Shown here one piece after another: positions 12,597-20,397 of a stretch of DNA of 23,568 bases (position 1 is the stretch's first letter; each line of letters starts with the position of its first letter). The notes under the pieces are model-generated. The model had not been told where the DNA came from. It saw only the letters and a list, made by a program, of their open reading frames with translations, and made no database searches. The stretch lies in contig JASBZE010000019.1 in assembly GCA_029983575.1 (NCBI GenBank), positions 1 through 23,568 of the forward strand. The letters are read 5' to 3'. This DNA is from Peptostreptococcaceae bacterium (lineage in GTDB: Bacteria > Bacillota > Clostridia > Peptostreptococcales > Peptostreptococcaceae). A program made the position numbers and the translations under genes.

Positions 12597-13580
12597 TTAT
12601 AGACCATTTACTACGTTGTTTGGTCTTTCGCCGTTCATGACTTTTCTCATGTTTTCAAAAGACCACTCGCTCATTCTGATAAATGCGTCGTCAGTTGTTC
12701 CAGCTATGTGTGGGGTGATAACAAGTCTTGCGTTACCTTCTTCTGTCAAATGGAATAATGGATGATCAGCTGGTGGTGGTTCTGGTGCTACAACGTCAAG
12801 TCCTGCAAATATCTTTCCAGAATTTAACGCTTCAGCTAGATCTTCATTATTTACTATTTCTCCCCTAGCAACGTTGATGATTATTACGCCATCTTTCATT
12901 TTTGCGATGTTGTCTTTATTAACCATTTCTCTTGTATCAGGAAGTACAGGAACGTGATAAGAGATGATATCAGCTTGCTCGTAGATTGTTTCGATTGGTA
13001 CATATTCTAATTCATACTCTTTTTCAAAAGCTTCTTCAGCTCTTACGACATCTGAATATAGAAGTCTACAACCGTAAGCTCTTAGTATCTTCGCCGCTGC
13101 ATGACCGATAGCTCCTAGTCCAACTAGACCAACAGTCTTTCCTCCAAGCTCTGCATGACCTTTAACTTGGTACTCTTTAAAGCTTTCCATAAACTTACCT
13201 TCTTTGATTTTCTTATCAGCGTCAGTAAGTTGTTTTAGTGAAGCGTGCATAAGCAATACTGCGTGTTCTGCAACAGAAACCGCGTTTACAGCTCTATTGT
13301 TACAAACATAAACTCCCTTGGCCTTTGCTGCTTCTAGGTCGATCTTATCAAATCCAACTCCTAGTGATTGGATAAGCTTAAGGTTTGGCATTGCGTCGAT
13401 AACTTCTTTTCTAATAAAGTCAACAGGTCCGCAGAATAGTATATCCGCATCCTTGATTTCTTCTATTAGAGTAGCATCGTCAACTGGATACTTAACATAC
13501 TCGAACTCCATACCTTCTGGTTTTGGCACACCAAATCTGTCAACGATATTAGGTGTTAAAGTACTTTTAATCTTTGGCAT
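12597..13580 (-). CDS. fldH: D-isomer-specific 2-hydroxyacid dehydrogenase (aryl/2-oxoacid reductase)
   Basis: The enzyme reduces a 2-oxoacid (arylpyruvate, or 2-oxoisocaproate if the substrate is leucine) to the (R)-2-hydroxyacid with NADH. It is 327 residues long. The NAD-binding motif GLVGLGAIGHAAAK runs from 151 to 164, and the catalytic triad is R239 (NVARGEI), E267 (VAPEPPP) and H291 (TPHIAGTT). FldH of C. sporogenes and LdhA of C. difficile both belong to this family. I choose the ATG at 13580 because AAGGGGG lies 6 bp upstream; a longer frame to 13622 has no such site. It has its own strong promoter and a leader of about 190 bases with palindromes. It heads fldH-brnQ-aminotransferase. 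Confidence 0.9.
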   Translation of the reverse strand: MPKIKSTLTPNIVDRFGVPKPEGMEFEYVKYPVDDATLIEEIKDADILFCGPVDFIRKEVIDAMPNLKLIQSLGVGFDKIDLEAAKAKGVYVCNNRAVNAVSVAEHAVLLMHASLKQLTDADKKIKEGKFMESFKEYQVKGHAELGGKTVGLVGLGAIGHAAAKILRAYGCRLLYSDVVRAEEAFEKEYELEYVPIETIYEQADIISYHVPVLPDTREMVNKDNIAKMKDGVIIINVARGEIVNNEDLAEALNSGKIFAGLDVVAPEPPPADHPLFHLTEEGNARLVITPHIAGTTDDAFIRMSEWSFENMRKVMNGERPNNVVNGL

Positions 13581-13605
13581 TTTAATCCCCCTTGTAAATA
13601 ATATT

Positions 13606-13619
13606 TCAGCATATGCTGA
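13606..13619. promoter_or_regulatory. Perfect 14-bp palindrome in the fldH leader
   Basis: TCAGCATATGCTGA lies 26 bp upstream of the fldH start, just before its ribosome binding site. It could be a DNA operator acting as a roadblock, or in RNA a short hairpin near the site of translation initiation. Confidence 0.5.
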
Positions 13620-13723
13620 CACAGATTTAACACACCCTGGTATTAAATTTTTAATTACTGATGATTACTTTCGATTTTGTTCAAAATGTCATCGTTTAAC
13701 CTTTTTTGAACCGACATGTTTAC

Positions 13724-13741
13724 TTGTATAATTGCATACAA
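13724..13741. promoter_or_regulatory. Inverted repeat TTGTAT-N6-ATACAA downstream of the fldH promoter
   Basis: TTGTAT (13724-13729) and ATACAA (13736-13741) are exact inverted arms with a 6-bp spacer. They lie about 30-47 bp downstream of the predicted fldH transcription start. The arms match the TTGTATACAA palindromes at 13892 and 23422, suggesting that one regulator binds all three. Confidence 0.55.
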
Positions 13742-13777
13742 TCTTAACGAAATTTAATTAGCTAGATTCTTGTATAT

Positions 13778-13806
13778 ATTCTACCTAACTTTTTTACAAA
13801 TTGCAA
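13778..13806 (-). promoter_or_regulatory. Promoter of fldH-brnQ-aminotransferase
   Basis: On the minus strand TTGCAA (13806-13801) and TAGAAT (13783-13778) are 17 bp apart. Transcription would start near 13771. This is the best promoter in the 473-bp gap between etfA and fldH, and it shows that fldH does not depend on read-through from the dehydratase genes. A second, weaker TATAAT lies at 13858-13853. Confidence 0.7.
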
Positions 13807-13891
13807 GAAAAAAACAAAATTTCGTAAAAAATAGTATCAACCTATTGACAAAATTATATACTGTGATATAACTCACTCAGCAATAAAAATC

Positions 13892-13901
13892 TTGTATACA
13901 A
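13892..13901. promoter_or_regulatory. Palindrome TTGTATACAA upstream of fldH
   Basis: A perfect 10-bp palindrome lies about 120 bp upstream of the fldH transcription start. The same 10 bp recur inside the palindrome at the fldL promoter (23422-23433). Together with the arms at 13724-13741 it could allow DNA looping across the fldH promoter. Confidence 0.55.
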
Positions 13902-13922
13902 AAAGGTGCGCATATTATTAGA

Positions 13923-13958
13923 CATCCTAACTACCCCTGTAAAGAGGTAGCCAGGATG
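13923..13958 (-). promoter_or_regulatory. Intercistronic 13-bp hairpin after etfA
   Basis: Arms at 13923-13935 and 13946-13958 pair around a 10-base loop. As minus-strand RNA the stem is continuous (11 Watson-Crick pairs plus two G-U); as plus-strand RNA the same positions are A-C mismatches. The structure therefore belongs to the minus-strand transcript. TCTAATAATATG follows, with no U-tract. Confidence 0.65.
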
Positions 13959-14053
13959 AATATAATCCTACAATGTTCAATATGTTCTACCATAATGTAG
14001 ATGCATCCCCCAATAAATTAAATATTAGTGGACTTTTGTCTTGCATACAAAAA

Positions 14054-15061
14054 CTATATTCTAGATTGTTCTTCTTTGTATGCTTTAACTTTTTCTGTTA
14101 GTAGAGGAATTATCTTAGTAAGATCTCCTACTACTCCTAGGTCTGCAACCTTAAATATAGGCGCATTTACATCTTTATTTACAGCTATTATGAATTCTGA
14201 CTCTTCCATACCAGCTAAGTGTTGGATAGCTCCAGATATTCCGTTTGCCATATATAGATCAGGTCTAACTGTCTTACCAGTTTGTCCAACTTGTCTTTCT
14301 TTTCCTATCCATCCAGCGTCAACAGCCGCCCTTGAAGAAGAAACAACAGCTCCAAGTTGGTCAGCTAGATCTTGTAATAGTGAGAAGTTTGAAGGATCTC
14401 CAAGACCTCTACCACCTGAAACAAGTATCTTAGCATCAGTGATATCAACCTTTTTATCTGTTTGCTTGATTACTTCTAAAACTTTTACGTTTATGTCATT
14501 TTCTGATAGTTCAACAGGGAATTCAACTACTTCACCTTTTCTTGAATCATCAGAAGGAAGGGCAGTCATAACTCCTGGTCTAACTGTAGCCATTTGAGGT
14601 CTAAAGTCCTCACAAGCTATTGTAGCCATTATGTTACCACCGAAAGCTGGTCTAGTCATCATAAGTAGTTTAGTTTCTGGATCTATTGCTAAACCAGTAC
14701 AGTCTGCAGTCAATCCAGTATGTACTCTTGCTGATACTCTAGGAGCAAGGTCCCTACCTATTGAAGAAGCTCCGAATAATACTATTTCAGGTTCTTCAGA
14801 TTTTATTATTTCATAAACTGCCTTAGTGTAAGGCTCAGTTGTATATGTTCCTAAGAATGGGCTGTCTACATATAATACTTTGTCAGCTCCATGCTTGATT
14901 AATAAATCGCATTTATCTTTAATATTTTCTCCAAGTAAAACGGCAACTACATTTTGTCCTAGGTCATCAGCTAGTTCTCTACCTACTCCAATTAGCTCTA
15001 TACCGACTTTTTGCAACTCGCCATCTACTTGTTCTACTACTATAAAAACATCTTTGCTCAT
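14054..15061 (-). CDS. etfA: Electron transfer flavoprotein alpha subunit
   Basis: EtfA pairs with EtfB to form a flavoprotein that carries electrons between NADH, ferredoxin and the acyl-CoA dehydrogenase AcdA. The 335-residue protein has the N-terminal ETF domain, then the C-terminal FAD domain with VSGGRGLGDPSNF (214-226), SSSRAAVDAGW (241-251), GQTGKTVRPDLY (259-270) and IFKVADLGVVGDL. No ferredoxin domain is fused. The ATG at 15061 is preferred because AAAGGATG precedes it; a GTG at 15079 lies inside that site. It follows etfB by 44 bp. A TTTGTCTACAAA motif lies in that gap, and a TTGCATACAA sequence follows the stop codon at 14041-14050. Confidence 0.95.
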   Translation of the reverse strand: MSKDVFIVVEQVDGELQKVGIELIGVGRELADDLGQNVVAVLLGENIKDKCDLLIKHGADKVLYVDSPFLGTYTTEPYTKAVYEIIKSEEPEIVLFGASSIGRDLAPRVSARVHTGLTADCTGLAIDPETKLLMMTRPAFGGNIMATIACEDFRPQMATVRPGVMTALPSDDSRKGEVVEFPVELSENDINVKVLEVIKQTDKKVDITDAKILVSGGRGLGDPSNFSLLQDLADQLGAVVSSSRAAVDAGWIGKERQVGQTGKTVRPDLYMANGISGAIQHLAGMEESEFIIAVNKDVNAPIFKVADLGVVGDLTKIIPLLTEKVKAYKEEQSRI

Positions 15062-15092
15062 AAAGATACATCCTTTCACTTATGAATTTTAA

Positions 15093-15104
15093 TTTGTCTA
15101 CAAA
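15093..15104. promoter_or_regulatory. TTTGTCTACAAA motif between etfB and etfA
   Basis: This near-palindrome sits right after the etfB stop. Its exact reverse complement, TTTGTAGACAAA, lies upstream of fldL at 23496-23507. Both fit a TTGTNTACAA pattern also seen near fldH. Whether it is bound by a protein is unknown. Confidence 0.4.
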
Positions 15105-15105
15105 C

Positions 15106-15900
15106 CTATATAAAGAACTTTTCTTTAAGTTTGTTAAGTATTGCGTCTGCTGCTTGATCTGCTGTAAGGTCTGTAAGTATAACTCCCTTACCTTTAGCTT
15201 GCTTAGTAAATGATTTTTTAACCTTTGTTGGTGAACCTTTAAGACCTATATTAGCTATGTCTAATTCATCTTCAATGTCTTTAAGTCCCCAAATCTTGAT
15301 TTCTTTTTGGTAAGCGTCATATATTCCACCAACAGTCATGTATCTTGGTGTAGTCGCTTCAGCTAATGCAGTTAGCATGCAAGGGCTCTTTATTTCAATT
15401 AAGTGATGTCTATCCTCGAACTGTCTTGTTACATGGTAAGTTTTTGGGTCAACTATCTTGATGTCTTCCACGTAAGAAATTTGTGGAATGTGTAGGTGTT
15501 CAGCTATTTGAGGTCCAACCTGAGCTGTGTCCCCATCTATAGCCTGTCTTCCAGCTATGATTAGATCGTAGTCTAATTTTCTTAGAGCTCCTGCTATTGT
15601 AGATGATGTAGCCCATGTGTCAGCTCCACCAAATGCTCTATCTGATAGAAGTATTGCATCGTCACATCCCATAGCTAGGGCTTCTCTTAGTGCAGATTCT
15701 GCTTGTTGAGGTCCCATTGAAAGAACTGTAACTGTGCTTCCTTCTACTTGTTCTTTTAATCTTAGTGCAAATTCTATACCAGCCTTGTCGTCTGGGTTAA
15801 TTATACTTGGTACACCATCACGGATTAGAGTATTAGTAACTGGATCTAGTTTTACCTCTGTTGTGTCTGGTACCTGTTTTATACACGCAACTATTTTCAT
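15106..15900 (-). CDS. etfB: Electron transfer flavoprotein beta subunit
   Basis: The 264-residue EtfB begins with the typical MKIVACIKQVPDTTEVK. It contains AGRQAIDGDTAQVGPQIAEHL (about 116-136), the nucleotide-binding stretch. This DGDTAQVGP form is the one I recall from flavin-bifurcating ETFs (for example Acidaminococcus and C. difficile types); mitochondrial ETFs carry a different version. The complex may therefore couple enoyl-CoA reduction by NADH to ferredoxin reduction, which an Rnf complex elsewhere could use for energy. That is inference. The ATG has AGGAGG upstream, 16 bp after acdA. The order acdA-etfB-etfA matches known Stickland clusters. Confidence 0.95.
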   Translation of the reverse strand: MKIVACIKQVPDTTEVKLDPVTNTLIRDGVPSIINPDDKAGIEFALRLKEQVEGSTVTVLSMGPQQAESALREALAMGCDDAILLSDRAFGGADTWATSSTIAGALRKLDYDLIIAGRQAIDGDTAQVGPQIAEHLHIPQISYVEDIKIVDPKTYHVTRQFEDRHHLIEIKSPCMLTALAEATTPRYMTVGGIYDAYQKEIKIWGLKDIEDELDIANIGLKGSPTKVKKSFTKQAKGKGVILTDLTADQAADAILNKLKEKFFI

Positions 15901-15916
15901 AATTCAATTCCTCCTA

Positions 15917-17050
15917 CTATTTCAACACGCTTGCAGCGATAACCATTTTTTGTACTTCTGATGTACCTTCGTATATAGATGTTATTCTTATATCTCTGTA
16001 CATTCTTTCGATTGGATAGTCTTTTATGTATCCATATCCACCGTGAAGTTGAAGAGCTCTATCAACGATAAATTTAGCTTCTTCTGTCGCAAATAGTTTT
16101 GCTATTGATGCTGCTTTGTCTGCTGGTTGACCAGTGTCCATTTTATATGCAGCCTCATATACAAGGTGTCTCATAGCTTCTAGTTTTGTTTCCATTTCAG
16201 CTAGTACGAATTGAGTGTTTTGGAATCTTGCGAGTGGCTTACCAAACTGTGCACGAGCTTTAACGTATTTAACAGCTTCTTCCATCGCTCCTTCGGCAAT
16301 ACCTAGAGCCTGAGCAGCTATACCAAGTCTACCAACAGAAAGAGTCTTCATCGCATTTATAAATCCTCTGCCTTCTTTTCCTAGCATACAATCTTTATGT
16401 ACTCTTACATTTTCTAGAACAACGTCTGATGTTGGGCAACCAATTATTCCCATCTTATCTTCTGGCTTACCAAAAGATACACCATCTAGAGTAGTATCTA
16501 CTACAAATGTAGATATACCTTTAACTCCTAGTTCTGGAGCAGTTTTAGCGAATATTATAACGTAGTCTGATATTGGAGCAGCAGTTATAAATGCTTTTCT
16601 ACCGTTAAGTATATAGTAGTCTCCATCTTTTTCAGCAGTTGTCATAATTGAAGCGGCGTCTGAACCAGCTCCTGGCTCTGTAAGACCGAATGCGAACTTC
16701 TTCTCACCAGTTACCATAGGTTTTAGATATTTTTCTTTTTGCTCTGGAGTACCACCATTTAGTATTGGTGCAGAGTTTAGTGAGTTAGGTGATGAGATGT
16801 AAACAGCAGAAACACCAGATACCTTTGACATTTCTTCCATTACTATTGCATATGCTCTGTGGTCTCCACCAGCTCCACCGAATTCCTTTGGTATTTTAAT
16901 GCCTAAAAATCCACTTTTACCCATTTTTTCCCATATTTCTTCTGGGAAATTTCCAGTTTTGTCGATTTCTTCCGCAACTGGTTGTAATTCAGTTTCTGCG
17001 AACTCTTTTGCTAGTTGACGAACTAGTTTGTGCTCTTTTTCGAAAATCAT
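15917..17050 (-). CDS. acdA: Acyl-CoA dehydrogenase (enoyl-CoA/cinnamoyl-CoA reductase)
   Basis: AcdA is a flavin enzyme that here should run in the reductive direction, saturating the 2-enoyl-CoA (cinnamoyl- or indoleacryloyl-CoA, or isocaprenoyl-CoA) with electrons from EtfAB. The 377 residues have full acyl-CoA dehydrogenase architecture: FGLTEPGAGSDAASI for flavin and substrate contacts, the central beta domain with GRKAFITAAPISDYVI, ARAQFGKPLARFQNTQF, LQLHGGYGYIKDYP and the catalytic base E361 in IYEGTSEVQ. The ATG has AGGAGG upstream. A strong palindromic hairpin lies in the gap after fldC. In leucine fermenters the equivalent gene is called acdB. Confidence 0.93.
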   Translation of the reverse strand: MIFEKEHKLVRQLAKEFAETELQPVAEEIDKTGNFPEEIWEKMGKSGFLGIKIPKEFGGAGGDHRAYAIVMEEMSKVSGVSAVYISSPNSLNSAPILNGGTPEQKEKYLKPMVTGEKKFAFGLTEPGAGSDAASIMTTAEKDGDYYILNGRKAFITAAPISDYVIIFAKTAPELGVKGISTFVVDTTLDGVSFGKPEDKMGIIGCPTSDVVLENVRVHKDCMLGKEGRGFINAMKTLSVGRLGIAAQALGIAEGAMEEAVKYVKARAQFGKPLARFQNTQFVLAEMETKLEAMRHLVYEAAYKMDTGQPADKAASIAKLFATEEAKFIVDRALQLHGGYGYIKDYPIERMYRDIRITSIYEGTSEVQKMVIAASVLK

Positions 17051-17077
17051 ATACTTCCTCCTAGTGATATTGTCCTA

Positions 17078-17095
17078 TGGGGGCTTAAGCCCCCA
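17078..17095 (-). promoter_or_regulatory. 18-bp perfect palindrome (hairpin) between fldC and acdA
   Basis: TGGGGGCTT followed by AAGCCCCCA forms a GC-rich stem. On the minus strand the next bases are TAGGACAATATC, with no U-tract, before the acdA ribosome binding site. It probably shapes the relative levels of the dehydratase and the reductase/ETF messages. Confidence 0.7.
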
Positions 17096-17116
17096 CAAGA
17101 CTTAATTTTTTGTAAA

Positions 17117-18235
17117 TTAAACCATTTCAACGAATGTTTGCACTAATGTCCTTGCTTGTTCATAGTTGGTCATTTGTTGGTCTATCTCAACTTCTAATAC
17201 TGTAGTGCCATCTTTTGAAAGTTCCCTTTTGAATATAGGGAAGTCAAACTCTTCTGTGTCACAGAACTTAAGTAGAAGTAGGATAACTCCTTGTGCTCCT
17301 GTTCGTTTAACTTCTTCTTTAACGATGTCAATTCTAGTCATATCTACGTCGAAAAGGAAAGATGTTCCCTTGATATCAGAGATTAACTCCGCTAAAGCCT
17401 TCACTGGGTTTCCTGTTCCTTCTTTTACGTCATATCTAAACATACCTGATTCTTGAAGCACGTTGTCACCTACAACGGCGATGTTATTTTCTTCAAGTAC
17501 ATCTAGCATACCTGATATATCTCCAACAACACCACTTGTAACTACCTTGATTCCCTTGAATTCTTCTTTTGGAAGTTCCTTTATAGCTTTGATAAGCTCA
17601 TCAAGTAATTCAGTGTGTTCTTTTCTATCCATTAGGTATGCACTTGTTATAACTTTTGACCTTACAGAAGGACATAGAGTCTTAGGATAGTCAACTACTA
17701 GATCGTGGAATTCTCTTAATTTAGCCTTATTTGCATTATAAATCTTAATAGCTTCTTCTATCTTTTCGTCTTCTATTTTCTTTCCAGTAATTTCTTCTAT
17801 CTTAGCCTTAGTCTTTAGTATTTGTTTTTCATTAAATACTACTCCTGGCTCGATAAATCTATTTTGTGCATAAGCGATATTTATTGTTGGTACTGAAGTT
17901 ATCGCTCTCTTCCAGTTTTGTCCAGTAGCCTTTAGTGTATCTGTCAAACTTGGAATCATGATGAAAGCTAGATCGTCAAGCTCTCCATTAAGTGCTTTTT
18001 CCATTGTACTTTGTGCTACTGAAGAGTAGAATGCTGGGAAATATTCCTTAGAAGTCTTTAGAGGTATTTCAAATCCCCAAAGTACAAAAGGAACTAAACC
18101 ACTAGCATATGCTAGCTCTTCTGGTGTATATGCTGTAAGTGCAGCACAAACGCCTCTTCCTTGATCCTTGTATTTTTTAACTTGGTCTTCGTATGTAACA
18201 TCAAATTTTTTAAGTAAAGCCTCTAGGTTAGCCAT
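17117..18235 (-). CDS. fldC: 2-hydroxyacyl-CoA dehydratase, beta subunit (FldC-like, with missing cluster cysteines)
   Basis: FldC is the smaller dehydratase subunit that forms a heterodimer with FldB. The 372-residue protein has the HgdB/HadC fold signatures: PEELAYASGLVPFVLWG, AKEYFPAF-like SKEYFPAFYSS, FKGIKVVTSG, LKFCDTEEFDFPIFK and the end VEIDQQMTNYEQARTLVQTF. In HadC-type subunits I recall cysteines in YCPEE, FxC and MCDTL that hold a [4Fe-4S] cluster. Here those positions read YTPEE (T37), FYS (S71) and LTDTL (T98), and only C325 (KFCD) remains. This subunit probably lacks its own cluster. Other FldC proteins may share this. The ATG overlaps the fldB stop (TAATG), so translation is coupled. 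Confidence 0.9.
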   Translation of the reverse strand: MANLEALLKKFDVTYEDQVKKYKDQGRGVCAALTAYTPEELAYASGLVPFVLWGFEIPLKTSKEYFPAFYSSVAQSTMEKALNGELDDLAFIMIPSLTDTLKATGQNWKRAITSVPTINIAYAQNRFIEPGVVFNEKQILKTKAKIEEITGKKIEDEKIEEAIKIYNANKAKLREFHDLVVDYPKTLCPSVRSKVITSAYLMDRKEHTELLDELIKAIKELPKEEFKGIKVVTSGVVGDISGMLDVLEENNIAVVGDNVLQESGMFRYDVKEGTGNPVKALAELISDIKGTSFLFDVDMTRIDIVKEEVKRTGAQGVILLLLKFCDTEEFDFPIFKRELSKDGTTVLEVEIDQQMTNYEQARTLVQTFVEMV

Positions 18236-19503
18236 TATTTTCCAGCTCCTTTCTGTGCAGCTTCCTTATTTGCTGCCATAACTTCAATTAAACCTTCTAT
18301 TCTAGTGTCGTACTGAGCAGGTGAGAAGTTTCTTGGGTCCGCTTGGTCACCATCAAATGTAACTGTTGGTATTCCAGTCTTTTCTCTTATATCTCTCTCC
18401 ATTTCGTACATAATTCCACTCCATTGCTTACAGCTTCTGTTTATGTGAATTATAGCACCTTCAACATTGTTTTCTCTTATAACCTTAAGTCTCATGTCAA
18501 GAGCTCTTTCGTAAGAGATAGCGTTAGGTGTTCCGCAATATGCTTTCATAAGTTCGTCAGTGTTAGAGTAGATGTAACCGAATGCATCTGCATAAACTGT
18601 TCCAACCACGTTTACACCAGCGTCTTTTAGCTTAGTGAAAGTATGTCTAAGGTGTGGCCAGCAAGCAATTCCTTCAAATAGTACCCTGAAGTTTTCGTCG
18701 CCTCTAAATGTAGACTTACCTTCTTTAATGTTTTCTTCATATTCTTCGCATAGTTTTTCAAATGCAAGAGCTGACTCTAACTTACCTCTCGCACATACAG
18801 CAACCGCCATGTGGTTAAATAGGTCAAATCCATTGTATGGAGATGGAGTGTATCTTGAATATCCAGTAGCTTTAAGCCAAGCTCTACCAGTTCTTTGAGA
18901 TGTTTCCATAACCTCTTCAAATTTCTTTTGATCCCATTTTTTACCTGAAAGTTCTTCAAGTTGCTTAATTGCATAGTCAAATTGTCCCTTAAGGTATTCT
19001 ACTCTGTCTTCTTCAGCTTCGTAGTCGTCGTTGTAAGGAACGTCTATCATAATAAATGGAATATTTCTTTCTTTTGCTATATTTTCATACCATTTGATCA
19101 TACAGTTACATATATTGTTACAGCATGCAACGAAGTCTGGTTGTGGCATGTTTAGCTCTGGAGCGTCTTTTACGTCCATATAAGCAAGTGAGATTCTAGC
19201 ATATGCACATATGTCATTAGAATATCCCCTAGCCTCAGCTTCTTCACATAGTCTTTGTCCTCCACCCTTAGCTGATATTGCAGCTGCTTGGTTTTCAGGA
19301 TAAACAACCTTTATATCAAGTGTTTCTAGTATTTCTTGTGGGAAGTTTGAAGCACACCAACCTACTGGTTCACCGTTGTTTTTAGCTTCCCATGCGCTCT
19401 TATAATGTTCAGCAACTATATCATTTAGTAAATGTTTAGCCTTTTTTTCTTTAGGCTCTTCTTTAACCTTATCAACTTTTGCCTTTGGATCTACGTTACT
19501 CAT
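18235..19503 (-). CDS. fldB: 2-hydroxyacyl-CoA dehydratase, alpha subunit (phenyllactyl-CoA type)
   Basis: FldB carries the active-site [4Fe-4S] cluster that binds the 2-hydroxyacyl-CoA and removes water through a ketyl radical. The 422-residue protein keeps the likely ligands: C99 (DICAYAR), C127/C128 (ACCNNIC) and C358 (NRSCK). FDGDQADPRNFSPAQYDTR is near the C-terminus. Segments such as PVGWCASNFPQE, NHMAVAVCARG and FEGIACWPHLRH are close to the C. sporogenes FldB as I remember it. They are clearly different from C. difficile HadB (GWSTSVFPQE, GIPCWPYIGY). The first 22 residues are a Lys/Glu-rich extension. The ATG has AAAGGAG upstream, 26 bp after fldI. Confidence 0.93.
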   Translation of the reverse strand: MSNVDPKAKVDKVKEEPKEKKAKHLLNDIVAEHYKSAWEAKNNGEPVGWCASNFPQEILETLDIKVVYPENQAAAISAKGGGQRLCEEAEARGYSNDICAYARISLAYMDVKDAPELNMPQPDFVACCNNICNCMIKWYENIAKERNIPFIMIDVPYNDDYEAEEDRVEYLKGQFDYAIKQLEELSGKKWDQKKFEEVMETSQRTGRAWLKATGYSRYTPSPYNGFDLFNHMAVAVCARGKLESALAFEKLCEEYEENIKEGKSTFRGDENFRVLFEGIACWPHLRHTFTKLKDAGVNVVGTVYADAFGYIYSNTDELMKAYCGTPNAISYERALDMRLKVIRENNVEGAIIHINRSCKQWSGIMYEMERDIREKTGIPTVTFDGDQADPRNFSPAQYDTRIEGLIEVMAANKEAAQKGAGK

Positions 19504-19529
19504 GACTTTCTCCTTTCATATGCTTACAG

Positions 19530-20327
19530 TTATTTAGCTGAGTGTCTCTTATAATTATCATAAGCGAATAATGCTGCTCCTATAGCTCCAGCCAACTGTG
19601 ATTTTTCTGATGTGATTACTTCTCTTCCAAGTTCTCTTTCTATAGCTCTAACTATTCCTGAGTTTCTTGAAACCCCTCCAGTCATAGCTACTGGATCTTG
19701 TACTCCTACTCTAGAAGCCAATCCACATACCCTACTTGCAACTGATTGATGTATACCTCTTACTATGTTTTTAACATCTATATTATGTGCTAGAGATGAA
19801 ATTACCTCTGACTCTGCAAATACTGTACAAGTAGAACTTATTGGAGTAGCCTCAGTTGCCTCCGCGTCTAAACTTCCTAGGTCGTCTAGCTTAACGTCTA
19901 GCACCTTTGTCATAACCTCCAAGAACCTACCAGTACCAGCCGCACATTTATCATTCATGACAAAGTTTTGAAGCTGACCGTTTGGATCTAACTTAAGAAC
20001 TTTAACGTCTTGTCCTCCGATGTCAATTATAGTAATTACATCTTTAAAAATATATTTTCCTCCCTTAGCATGACAACTAAGCTCGCTCATAGCCTTGTCT
20101 GCATCCTCATAGCTATTTCTACCATATCCTGTAGACACCGTATATGCTATGTCAGACATATTAAGACCTGCCTTACCTAAGGTTTCTTCAATCGCTACCT
20201 GAACCCCTCTAGTTCCTGCACCTAGATTTATGATTGACGAGGAGACTATCTCGTCCCCGTCATTCATAATCACACATTTTGATGAAGTAGATCCTATATC
20301 TATTCCCATTGTGTATATTTTTTCCAT
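19530..20327 (-). CDS. fldI: 2-hydroxyacyl-CoA dehydratase activator (ATP-dependent archerase)
   Basis: FldI is a homodimeric ASKHA-fold ATPase with one [4Fe-4S] cluster bridging two subunits. ATP hydrolysis drives injection of one high-energy electron into FldBC, and one injection lasts many turnovers. The 265 residues show the phosphate loops MGIDIGSTSSKCV (7-19) and IDIGGQDVKV (101-110), and the two cluster cysteines, C128 (NDKCAAGTGRF) and C167 (SSTCTVFAES). These match C127 and C166 of the Acidaminococcus activator HgdC. It is very oxygen-sensitive in known systems. The start ATG has only a weak ribosome binding site, in a gap of 70 bp after fldA that holds a minor AT-rich inverted repeat. 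Confidence 0.95.
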   Translation of the reverse strand: MEKIYTMGIDIGSTSSKCVIMNDGDEIVSSSIINLGAGTRGVQVAIEETLGKAGLNMSDIAYTVSTGYGRNSYEDADKAMSELSCHAKGGKYIFKDVITIIDIGGQDVKVLKLDPNGQLQNFVMNDKCAAGTGRFLEVMTKVLDVKLDDLGSLDAEATEATPISSTCTVFAESEVISSLAHNIDVKNIVRGIHQSVASRVCGLASRVGVQDPVAMTGGVSRNSGIVRAIERELGREVITSEKSQLAGAIGAALFAYDNYKRHSAK

Positions 20328-20397
20328 AACTCGTCTATCAACTCTTTCTATAGTATGCTAGCTATAAGTTAAGGCAATGCTTAATCGTTACGCCAGC

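Noticed and set aside
13318..13731. 137-residue plus-strand open frame
   Set aside because: It overlaps the N-terminal half of fldH and its leader in antisense; no recognisable protein features.
14028..14597. 189-residue plus-strand open frame opposite etfA
   Set aside because: It is antisense to a clear etfA gene, has a composition (Ser/Thr/Ile-rich) typical of a reverse-frame shadow, and shows no domain or ribosome binding site.
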